Part shown: in pieces, positions 1 through 7,791 of the stretch
How positions within the stretch are numbered: the first letter of the stretch is position 1
Layout of the letters: each line of letters starts with the position of its first letter
NCBI GenBank assembly: GCA_003024985.2
Contig: PXIH01S0017080.1
Length of the DNA stretch: 11,282 nt
Direction: 5' to 3' (one strand)
DNA from: Euperipatoides rowelli
Lineage: Eukaryota > Onychophora > Udeonychophora > Euonychophora > Peripatopsidae
Position numbers and translations under genes: made by a program
The notes under the pieces: generated by a model
The model's database searches: none
Seen by the model: only the letters and a program-made list of their open reading frames with translations
What the model was told of the DNA's origin: nothing

Positions 1-742
1 TCGATATATATTGATATATATCAATAATCCATCAATTAATCGATAATCTATCGATTAATAGATCGATTATCGATACATATCAATACCTTATCCCATCATC
101 CATAGTAATAATACTTAGAATGCATCATTATATGATGTCATATGCCCATATATGGGCATATATCATTTTCGATACCGTATCAAAAATTCGGCCGCCATCT
201 TGATAAGACCCGGATTGGGCCAGAAACGGTGTTTCCTATCTACTCCCTGGGGTTCTGGGAGGAGAACTTTAGGGTTCGACAAGAAAGTTACATCATTTGA
301 ATAGTAAAAAAAACTGAATAAAAAAAATCTATTTAAACATTGATGGATTGTAAGTAGATCGATGTTTATCTGACTGCAGAAGCTAAAACATCACATTCTG
401 GGGCAATGCATGAGAACTTAAACAAGTGCTAGTGGAGCATATTGTGGCCAAAGCTTAATACTGGGGTTTATCAAATTTTTAACGAGTTTGAAAGGGTTAC
501 GTGGCCAAATTTAATTGGAAACACTGGTATAGGGCCATTTTATTGATTGCGGACCAAACCTTGCCGAAAACTGTGAACAAATTTATGCCTACCTTTCCTT
601 AATGATAAATTTGTTAATTATTAAAAATAATTAGTGTCTTACAATATTGTAATATTTTAATCTTAGTGTAGCTAATCTTTTTAGCTTTATATTATCCATT
701 CAGTAAATAAGTAAAATATAAATTTTAATTTCATTATGATAG
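1..742. other. Noncoding upstream of the CCP exon (intron or intergenic)
   Basis: I see no convincing coding sequence here on either strand. The first 170 bases are very AT-rich and built of overlapping short palindromes, described separately. From about 180 to 300 the sequence is more GC-balanced, then it becomes AT-rich again with A-runs near 306-328. The last part leads into the acceptor site of the CCP exon at 741-742, so at least the right end is probably intron. No promoter, polyadenylation signal or RNA gene could be assigned. Confidence 0.5.
11..161. repeat. Cluster of short palindromes in AT-rich DNA
   Basis: There are three clear cases. TTGATATATATCAA at 11-24 is a perfect 14-base palindrome. 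ATTAATCGAT at 35-44 and its exact reverse complement ATCGATTAAT at 50-59 form a 10-base stem with a 5-base loop. Bases 140-161 are a perfect 22-base palindrome whose left half is ATATGCCCATA. A weaker CATCAT/ATGATG pair lies at about 123-137. The cluster may be the edge of a palindrome-rich satellite or MITE cut by the window start. No target-site duplication is visible. Confidence 0.6.
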
Positions 743-925
743 TTGCTGACTGTGGACCGCCTGGGTATGCTGCAAATGGTAGATTCGTTTTGAATGAACT
801 TAACAATACAAAATACTCAGCCACTGCTTTTCTTCATTGTGATAGAGGTTATAATATAAAGGGAGAAAGGACAATAAAATGTTTAGCAACTGAAACTTGG
901 ACCACATTAAGTGGAATGTGCAAAG
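743..925 (+). CDS. Sushi/CCP domain exon (partial host gene)
   Basis: This is a single exon encoding one complete Sushi (CCP, short consensus repeat) module, an extracellular beta-sandwich found in complement regulators, selectins and many adhesion or secreted proteins. Four cysteines fall at 751, 838, 880 and 919, in the C1-C3/C2-C4 disulfide pattern of the family. The usual landmarks are present: DCGPP at the start, C-DRGY after the second Cys, IKC, and a Trp at 898 before the last Cys. The Pro usually found just before the fourth Cys is absent (SGMC). The exon starts after AG at 741-742 and ends at a GT at 926-927 (AAAG|GTAAAA). Both introns are phase 1 and the exon is 183 bases, or 61 codons, the classic symmetrical exon of this module. 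The ATG at 736 lies before the acceptor and is probably not a start. No partner exon is seen in the window, so the parent protein is unknown. A single-module exon relic cannot be excluded, but the intact frame argues against it. Confidence 0.85.
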
Positions 926-1561
926 GTAAAATTTCTAGATTTTTCAGTATAGTCTAACTAAAGATATTATTACTGGGTGATGATGTTGATACTAATGAAA
1001 AAATAGAAAATAATAACGCGCCAAATAATATTGCTAACAAAATAAATTAAATCAATGTAAAAATATCAAGATATGGGAGGCAGTAGCAGTATATTGCTCT
1101 CACAAGAAGAAGATCTAAATTCAAGTAATTTTGATACCATCCTGGCTGATATAAATTTATTCACGATGTAATGAAATTAATATGTTTATGTGATTAAAAA
1201 AATGTTTATAGTCTAATTTTGCACTTTCTTTTATAGAACCTATTATATCACCAATCTAATATCAAATACACACTTCTCATCTATAATAATGATATCATAC
1301 AATTAAAAATATTTCATTACCATTAAAGTCACATGAAATGAATTTTTTTTTTAATAATTTAATTTCAAAGAAAATTACTAAAAAAAATTCCACTTTGTTA
1401 AAAATAAATCCCCAAACCCCACCCCTTTCATTGCTTCCAGAGTATTTGCTGACAGAATTATCGGTAAGTATAAAACGATCATATAAGGAAATCACCCTCT
1501 ATTTGTGACTTCGCCTTTAATTAAATTATACATAAAGCTTTATGGATATAAAGTAATTTAG

Positions 1562-1764
1562 CAAAAATACTTTAAAATAGCTAAATACGATTTTCTTACA
1601 AAATGCCAATTGTGTAAAAATGAAGAAACATTCAATCATCCATTCTCTGTGCCGAATCTAGAGGGGGGGAGCAAGTGGGGCAACCATCACAGGTGCCACA
1701 TCTGTAGGGGAATAGGCAGCAAAATGGACTTTGCAGTTAAAAAATTATACAATATACTGTATTA
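1562..1764 (+). other. Unexplained cysteine-rich open stretch
   Basis: Between a TAG at 1559-1561 and a TAA at 1762-1764 the plus strand is open for 67 codons but has no in-frame ATG near its start. The translation contains CQLCKNEETFNHPF (from about 1610) and, further on, HHRCHICRG. The first part resembles the CxxC-ET-H-F zinc knuckle near the C-terminus of many LINE ORF2 proteins. The later CxxC comes from a G-rich segment that looks like a separate piece of repeat DNA. This could be a LINE 3' fragment, a zinc-binding exon, or chance. I see no flanking RT sequence. Confidence 0.25.
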
Positions 1765-1801
1765 AGGGTCTGATTCCGTTATCTGCCCAACAACATCATT
1801 A

Positions 1802-2063
1802 ACGTTAGGTTAGGAGTCGCATGACAACTAAATCGTAGCAGCGAGTGGAATTAGTATTTTTTCTTGCTGATTTTAGTATATTTTCTTTACAGTCCTAACC
1901 TTACCGTAACCCTGAACTCTAGAATAATCTAGAGGTGAAATAATCCATTTGCTGAGCACCGACCTAGATCATTTCAACTTAATACCGTCAGCCATATTGT
2001 ACTCTGACCATATAAAGTTTTTGATATTATGAAATCAACACTTAAGGTCAAGTTAGGGTGCTC
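1802..2063. repeat. Two nested short inverted-repeat pairs
   Basis: GTTAGGTTAGGA at about 1804-1815 is matched in inverted form by TCCTAACCTTAC at about 1893-1904, with one or two mismatches. Separately, CTGAGCACC at about 1952-1960 is matched by GGTGCTCAG at about 2057-2065. The pairs follow one another rather than sharing one centre, so they do not make a single clean terminal inverted repeat. The region may be a decayed non-autonomous element. No target duplication was found. Confidence 0.35.
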
Positions 2064-2115
2064 AGACAAAAAATGTAAGTAGTTAATATAAAATAATGAT
2101 TACTATCAAAATGTC

Positions 2116-2205
2116 TCTGCAACCAAAAAAAAAGGCTTATCAAATTATTTACATTCCAATTTTTTTATTCTCACAACCAAAAAAAAAAACTCATCAAAAT
2201 ATTTT
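2116..2205. repeat. Imperfect direct repeat with A-tracts
   Basis: A unit of the form CAACC-A(9-11)-CTTATCAAA-TATTT occurs twice. The first copy is at about 2119-2150 and the second at about 2173-2205, offset by roughly 54 bases. The copies differ in A-run length and at a few positions. This looks like a local duplication. It lies just left of the LINE start and may be unrelated to it. Confidence 0.5.
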
Positions 2206-2358
2206 GTTGCAGAAATTGGGGGTGTCAGAAGCCAACTCTGCCCCCCAAACAAAAATGTCTATCTCCCCCACTGTCTATTCTTTGAGGGTAGATTTTCGAG
2301 GTACGTGTTAAAAGTCCTCTTAAAATATTTTGCTATTGATCTTACCTTCAATCTGATT

Positions 2359-2372
2359 GATAATAATCAATT
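2359..2372. repeat. Candidate left target-site duplication of LINE copy 1
   Basis: The 14 bases GATAATAATCAATT nearly match the 15 bases GATATATAATCAATT at 7777-7791, which start directly after the LINE's A-tail. The two differ by a one-base indel and share ATAATCAATT exactly. The left copy lies ten bases before the first ATG of the ORF1 region. The position fits target-primed reverse transcription, but AT-rich sequence makes chance matches easier. Confidence 0.5.
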
Positions 2373-2381
2373 CATTTTCCC

Positions 2382-3512
2382 ATGAGCCTTCATGAAAAGT
2401 GTCACAGCGTGGAGAATTATACCCTGTGGATAAAAGCTAATTATGAGTTTTTAGTATATTTTATGCTATTTATAGTATGCTGTTATGGAAAGTTATATGC
2501 TAATGTTTGTATGTTGAAAATTTTTGTAAGTTATATGAGACTTTCTGTTTATTGCAAAGAATTGTGCTTGGTTTTTCTTATTGGCAAACAGGAAATTGCT
2601 GTAATTTGTGGCATAAGCCTTTTGAAAGTAGCCTTTACAATAAGTCTTTTGGAGTGCCAAGGATATGTGTTTAAGAGTTGGTAATAAGGAAAAAATTATT
2701 ATAAACTTTAGGCGTTATGCTCCACTTGTGGAAAGTACCTCCATGGTGTTTGCAATGGTAAATGACGACTTTCAGCCTAAGCCTTTGCAATTTAATCATG
2801 GTTAATGCGTTAATGGAATTCAGTAAATTAGAAAATTCCTTATACAATTTTATCGACTTTGATTCAATGGAGGTTTTAAATAAATTCTGTGTGGAATTTA
2901 AGGAATTTGGGGATATTTATACTGTTTTTGAAAATGAAATGCCTTCGCTGAGGGTGGTGGATTTTACTGTGCTGTGGATGCCGGCCAAAGTTGTTTTGCG
3001 AGGGGGGGGGGGAATTGGTACCATTCTTAAGGATTTTGGTGAGGTCTTAACTATCAAACCTACAGGCAATTAAAATTAATGAGACAAAATTGGTAACAAC
3101 TACCCCTGTGTATTTGACTTTTGCGTTGAATGAAAAGTCTAAGTTGGATCATTTACCTTATGCCATTGAGTACAAGGCCCAACTTAAGAGATGGATACAG
3201 TCAAGATTAAGAAGGCAGCTCTGTTTTCTTTGCAAAAAGGATGATCATGCAGTGGATTTCTGTTTATATAAATGGTGTGAATGTAGATGGCTCTCTGTTA
3301 AGGACCATACCTGTGAAAATATCTATAAACATGCTCTACTATGTCCTCCTGGACAGTCTTCACAATCAGTTTCAAAGGCAGCAACCTCTTAGGCAGCAAC
3401 TGTATTATTGCCCAAGCTTGAAGCTTTGCAGCAAGTCTTGGATGCTACTGTTGGTATCGGGACCCCGGGTGATCATAGTGTACCTGTTATGAAGGAGGTG
3501 AAAGGGGAGTAA
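2382..3512 (+). pseudogene. LINE copy 1 ORF1 remnant (gag-like, zinc knuckle)
   Basis: ORF1 of such LINEs encodes a nucleic-acid chaperone that coats the element RNA. The clearest mark is CFLCKKDDHAVDFC at 3222-3263, an exact CX2CX4HX4C zinc knuckle. More Cys and His residues follow (KWCECR, DHTC), possibly a second, damaged knuckle. The frame containing the knuckle is open upstream from about 3060, with LVTTTPVYLTFAL before it. The part before that lies in another frame (2762-3073), where MPAKVV and ILKDFGEVLTI recall the RNA-binding-like segment ahead of the knuckle in gag-like ORF1 proteins. An 11-G run at 3002-3012 lies near this frame change. A TAG at 3390-3392 breaks the C-terminal part, which otherwise runs on to the TAA at 3510-3512. 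The N-terminus is uncertain: the open frame from ATG 2382 to 2684 is hydrophobic and shows no family motif. Confidence 0.65.
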
Positions 3513-4211
3513 TGTCAAGATGGCAGAGAGGCTAGGAAAAAGATGAAAGTACATAGGGAGGTGTTTCCCATTAATAAATTGTGTTTTGTGCAATATAATA
3601 TGGATAAACCTAATGATGAGAATGGCATGACAATCTTTCTACAGTTAATCGAGCAAAACGGCCTTTATTGGCTGGGATTATGTTGGTATCTGTTTAGTGG
3701 CATTGGTGGTGTCACTAAGGACATATTATCTAGGTTTGTTGTTGAAGTTGCTTTGAGTCTTGAACCAATTGGGTTTGTGTGTGGCCTTTCAGGTTTTCTA
3801 TTATTTTTGGGTATATTACATGTTGCCAGGGGGGGGGGGTAATTTCTTAGTCTGGCTTACAATGATGCAATTATAAGCCTTTTCATTTTTGTTATCTGTT
3901 CTAGATAGTGCATTTGTTTATTACTGCATCGTTTTACTGTTTTCTGCATTTCCTGTTTTTTGTTTTGTCAAAGGGGATTTTTTTTTCATAATTTTTGTTT
4001 TTGGTTCTTTTATTAATCTTACCTGCTTGACAGGGTGTAAGCGGAAGTTTTATATGGTTTTGACCTTTTTTGTTATAATGTATGGTATAAAGAATTTATT
4101 TAAAAGCAAGAGAGGGATAGTTCAAGGAGGTTGGTGAATCAGTTTGGTTGCTTATTATTCTATCTGTGATTTTGGTTCTTATAGTTTATTATGGTTTACA
4201 ATAACTTGAGT
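3513..4211 (+). other. Spacer between ORF1 and ORF2 remnants of LINE copy 1
   Basis: About 700 T-rich bases separate the ORF1 stop from the start of the endonuclease. Two open frames (3543-3842 and 3889-4137) translate to hydrophobic, low-complexity sequence with no motif, as expected from T-rich DNA. An 11-G run lies at 3829-3839. I cannot tell whether this is a genuine inter-ORF region, a decayed ORF1 C-terminus, or partly an insertion. Confidence 0.4.
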
Positions 4212-4870
4212 ATGGCTAATAATTTGGATTCTTTAAAAGTTGGGTCCTTGAATGTTCAGGGGCTCAATAATTATAATAAAATAAAAACAGTTATTTAATT
4301 TGTTAATGCAAAAGCAAATTCTTATTGCTTGTTTACAAGAAACAAAGATTAAGGATAGTAATAATAACACAGTGTCTTTTTTTTTCTAAGCATTATTTGG
4401 TTTTTCAGGGTCAGTCTCATTCATCGCAAAGGGGGGTGGTGATTCTAATTGATAAATCTTTGGGGTCTGTGATGTCAAAATACTGAAAAAATCTGATAGG
4501 GTTTTGATTTTTCAATTTCTTTTACAGGGTGAAAAATATACGGTAGTAAATAATTTAATAGTAAATAGAGCCTTGTGTAGGGAGATTATTTTAAATATTC
4601 CTGTCAATCATTGCAATATTATGCTGGCTGGGGACTTGAATGTGGCTGATATTAATAAGTTACCTGAATTTGAGAAGTTTATTAAGAATAATAATTTTTG
4701 TGAATCTGCTGTTATAAAACAAGTTGAGAATTTGCCACCCATTTTGGATTAGTCTCAAATTGATTAGATTTTATTTTTTATAAGATTAAATTAATGTTTT
4801 TAAACACACTGTTAAACCTCTTAGCTTTTCAGACCGTGCAATAATTATTGTCGAGTTTTATTTTAGGGTA
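4212..4870 (+). pseudogene. LINE copy 1 ORF2: APE-type endonuclease remnant
   Basis: This is the nicking endonuclease that starts target-primed reverse transcription. ORF2 probably begins at ATG 4212 (MANNLDSLKVGSLNVQG). LNVQGLN is the first conserved block. After a frameshift and an early stop, LQETKIK follows, with the metal-binding Glu at 4339-4341. A poly-T frameshift near 4380 leads to a segment reading GVVILIDKSLG, then another shift leads to the open frame at 4504-4752 with IMLAGDLNVA, the Asp/Asn catalytic block. The ID-x-I block near 4758 is broken by stops. The final block reads LSFSDRAIII: the catalytic His expected in SDH is Arg (CGT at 4835-4837). The copy therefore should not cut DNA even apart from its frameshifts. 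Confidence 0.85.
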
Positions 4871-5006
4871 CAGCAGAATCCTAACATATAAATATTTTGA
4901 TCAAAGGCACCCATTTATTTACCATCATTTAAATTTACCATTATAAATATGTCCAGTATTTATATTGAAGCTAATATGTGTCTGTTTAAGAGTAATAGCA
5001 ATTTGA

Positions 5007-6650
5007 TTGGTGCATATTAAGAGTCAGCTGACAAAAATATTGGTGAAATCTGCATACACCTATAAAAAAAAATTAAATATTGATTTATATCAGAAGCAGC
5101 ATTGTATTGATGTTATGAGTAATTTAAAGCCATATAATATTCCATTTTATCTTAAATGCAAGAAAGATATCATGGCGTTAACAGCTAAAAGAGGTAGTAT
5201 AAATAATAATATCTTTAAGAAGCAACTTATTGCATCTCCAGATGAACCAAGTTATATTGCTAAATTGAAATTGTTTAATAAACATAAGCCTTTTTCTTTT
5301 ACATATTTAGCTGAGGGTAACAATTTAACAAAATATAAGGGAGGATATGATTCATAGAATTTTGCAGCAAATTTTTACAATTTATGATGATGTCTATAAT
5401 ACAAGTGCTTTAGATGAAAACTTATTTAACTTTCCTATTGACTTAAGTATGACTGAGTTAAATTTTGTTATTGATAGGAAGCTATATTGTTTAACTCATA
5501 AAAAATTGAATAAGCATAGTGCACCTGGGCTAGATTTATTAAATTATGATTTATATATGTCACTTGACCTTATTTTTTTCTCCTTTTTGTTTGAAAGTGT
5601 TTAATCAGTTATTATCTGTTCCTTTCTTTTATCAACCATTGATTGTCTCTTATTTGGTATTTTTTCCTTAAGCCAATTATGACTTTGCATCGCCTCTTCG
5701 CCTCTTGCCTCTTCGATTAAATAATTTGAGATGATAAATATTCAAAATGTGGAATATAAGATTTATGTTAGAATATTAATTTATTGTATCGGTGCTGTCA
5801 TTAATTTTTAACATCTTTTTTGCCAAGATATTTGTCTACCTTTCAATTTTCTTTGAGGGGGCGTCCTATTCATAATGCCTTATTGTTCTTGCAACAAGCC
5901 ATTAATACCATTAAGTGTCAAAAGCTTAGCAAAGCAGTAATCATATTTTTAGACTTATCTAAGGCATGATAATGTGAGTCATAACTTTTTGGCAAATAGA
6001 ATCTTGCAGTTATTTGGTAGATCTAATTTGACAGTGGTTTAATAAATTATATAGCTAATAAATCTATCTATTTAAAACACAATACCAATTTATATGAGGC
6101 TGGCATACTAAAGAAGGGTTTGCTATTTATATTGACAGTCTTATTAAGGAGTTGAATAATACGATATTGGATATAACGTTAGATTATATGAATATTAGTG
6201 TTACCTCTTTTAATTACACAAATGACATTACTATTGTTTTAAAACATAAAAAGAGAGTTTTGTGGATAATTGAAAGTTTTCTAACTCGACAGGTGTTGTC
6301 TTTAATATGGACAAGACTTGTGTATGGTTGCCATATCATGATAGCCTACTATATTGAGAGATTTCTCAAGCAACAAACCTGATAAAATTCTGGGTCTCCC
6401 TTATCCATTCATTGGTATACAAACAGGAAAAGAGTACAGGATGTGATAATTGATAAATGTCAAGTAATTGCTACAAAACTGGAAAATATATATATGTCTA
6501 TTAAGACACAGTCAACATCATCAAGACGTTCATGTTTACGAAAATTTATTATTATATTCCCCATGTTGGCTTTACGAAGGGTTTTATTAATAAAATATAT
6601 AGCATTGCTAATCAGATTTTATGGAGGAGTAAGTTAGTCTCTGATAGGAA
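5007..6650 (+). pseudogene. LINE copy 1 ORF2: reverse transcriptase remnant
   Basis: The linker between endonuclease and RT is open at 5007-5357. RT blocks then appear in scattered frames. They are SAPGLDLLNYDLY at 5518 onward (the block usually read as SPGPDG), NIQNVEYKIYVRIL from 5737, LRGRPIHNALLFLQQ from about 5853, and FLDLSKA with the first catalytic Asp at 5952-5954. A stop and frameshift follow directly, then DNVSHNFLANRI in another frame, LYEAGI-KKG near 6093, and FAIYIDSLIKEL near 6125. The core catalytic block, usually YADD, reads NYTND, so the first Asp of the pair is Asn (6221-6223). TGVVFNMDKT follows near 6292 and KILGLPYPFIG near 6384. About 12-15 bases that would encode the QGCPLSP-like block seem deleted before FAIY. 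Confidence 0.88.
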
Positions 6651-7430
6651 AAAAAATTGATGTTCCCTATTAATTATGATGGAATAGGGTTGCATGATTT
6701 GCAAATGTTCTGGTTAACATTAAAATCTAATGCTTGATTTACCTATCATTTCCTTTTGGAACAAATTCAAAACTTGCTGATTGTTGAACCTACTGATACA
6801 CATCCCTCGATTCCTAAATCTAATGTTATGTTTCATCTTGCTTATGCATATTCTGAGGTTAGATACACAATTAAGTGGCGTCTGTTCCAAAATGCACATA
6901 TAAGCAGTATTTTGGTAAAATGCTTGAAAATGTGACTGTTGAACCTACTTTATGGAAACATTTGTATAAATATCTTAAGAGTATACTTATCCCTCCTAAT
7001 TTAATCGACTTTAGTTTTAAATTATTACATAATGCGTACGAATTATTATTTGGTCAGTAAATATCATCTTAATATGGATACAAAATATGTATTCTGTAAT
7101 AGGGCAGATAATATTGATCACATATTTTATTGTGATTATTTTGCTGAATTAAGGTCCTCTTGGTGGCAGCAGTCACATTATAATATGACGAATTAAAAAT
7201 TATTGACTATGGTATTGGTAAGTCTGCAATACCGACAAAGTGGTTGGTATATTTTATATTGTGCCTTTATTATATGGAAAACAAGGAATTTGTTTATTTT
7301 TCAAAATATTAAATTAAGACCAAAGATATTCTTAAGGATGCAGTTAAAAAAANTTTTTTGATAATGATGCAAGGTATTTAAATTTTGAGATTTTTCAAAA
7401 AAAAAATGGCTGAAAATGTATACCATTAGG
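6651..7430 (+). pseudogene. LINE copy 1 ORF2: C-terminal region with CCHC-like motif
   Basis: One frame, broken only by a few stops, gives typical post-RT sequence: DGIGLHDLQMFWL near 6680-6720, then KYVFCNRADNIDHIFYC at 7083-7133. This matches the CX2C...H...C motif near the C-terminus of many LINE ORF2 proteins, except that the first Cys is Tyr (TAT for TGT). Next comes WYILYCAFIIWKTRNLFIF at 7245 onward, the W-x-IW-xx-RN-x-x-F signature usual at this end. An ambiguous base at 7353 lies between an A-run and a T-run, so the reading frame there cannot be judged. The ORF2 end is put at about 7430 because coding-like sequence fades. Confidence 0.75.
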
Positions 7431-7776
7431 GTAGTTAATGAATTGATTTATGGTATTCTTAAATGGGTGGTAAACAGTTTTTTTTTTTTTTTTTAATACT
7501 TGATAAACCTTGGCTGATTATGTACAAACAAGCAGAGATTTTTCTTTTAGTAGTATTAGTTTTGATTTTTTTTTTTTTAAGTGTAGAAGCCATCAATGGC
7601 CTGATGGAGGGCTCTTTAGGCTAGTGCCTATTTTGGCTGTGCTTTTTCTTTTTGTTTGGATATGCAAAATTTAATTTACTGTAGGCCTATCTATTTATGT
7701 TTGCTGTATCCGATTTGGATTTTGTTCAATGCTAAATAAAATATATTAAGGGGTGCAATTCCCTTGAAAAAAAAAA
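7431..7776 (+). other. 3' UTR and A-tail of LINE copy 1
   Basis: This noncoding tail contains long T-runs (about 7480-7494 and 7568-7578), an AATAAA signal at 7735-7740, a short stem-loop AAGGG (7748-7752) / CCCTT (7761-7765), and a 10-A run at 7767-7776. It ends where the candidate right target duplication begins. The arrangement fits a LINE 3' end; the stem-loop may be part of the RT recognition site, which is inference. Confidence 0.65.
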
Positions 7777-7791
7777 GATATATAATCAATT
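7777..7791. repeat. Candidate right target-site duplication of LINE copy 1
   Basis: GATATATAATCAATT starts at the base after the A-tail and matches 2359-2372 with a one-base indel. See the left copy for caveats. Confidence 0.5.

Larger units (their letters stand above)
926..2358. other. Probable intron or flank after the CCP exon
   Basis: This AT-rich stretch follows the donor site at 926. I find no second CCP module. It holds poly-T and poly-A runs (about 1340-1390), an open cysteine-rich stretch at 1562-1764 listed separately, a G-rich piece at 1660-1710, two sets of short inverted repeats at 1802-2063, and an A-tract direct repeat at 2116-2205. The minus-strand open frame at 1295-1495 has no recognisable motif and low-complexity composition, so I do not call it a gene. 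Confidence 0.5.
2373..7776 (+). mobile_element. LINE copy 1: decayed near full-length non-LTR retrotransposon
   Basis: The element carries the parts of a two-ORF LINE in the right order: an ORF1 remnant with a CCHC zinc knuckle, then ORF2 with APE-type endonuclease, reverse transcriptase and a C-terminal CCHC-like region, then a 3' UTR with AATAAA at 7735-7740 and a 10-A tail at 7767-7776. If the flanking candidate target duplication is real, the copy is about 5.4 kb. The two-ORF layout, APE domain and ORF1 zinc knuckle suggest the L1/Tx1-like group; that is inference from motifs, not from a tree. Numerous frameshifts and stops in both ORFs show a dead copy. It lies in the same orientation as, and downstream of, the CCP exon, so it may sit in that gene's intron. 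Confidence 0.85.

Noticed and set aside
542-600. A DCGP motif in the plus strand about 190 bases before the CCP exon, suggesting another CCP exon
   Set aside because: Only the first few residues match. There is no GY block, no properly spaced later cysteines and no Trp, and the nearest AG would give phase 0 rather than phase 1.
1295-1495. 66-residue open frame on the minus strand
   Set aside because: Low-complexity, lysine- and phenylalanine-rich translation of poly-T/poly-A DNA with no motif.
3241-3492. Overlapping open frame on the plus strand across the ORF1 zinc knuckle
   Set aside because: It is a shadow of the frame that encodes the CCHC knuckle.
3405-3593. Minus-strand open frame over the end of ORF1
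   Set aside because: Antisense to recognised ORF1 sequence with no motif of its own.
3543-4137. Two hydrophobic open frames that could be small membrane proteins
   Set aside because: T-rich DNA read in this direction gives Phe/Leu/Val by composition. They lie between LINE ORF remnants and show no family motif.
7340-7365. Ambiguous base N at 7353 between A- and T-runs as a biological feature
   Set aside because: It is most likely a sequencing or assembly ambiguity at a homopolymer junction.
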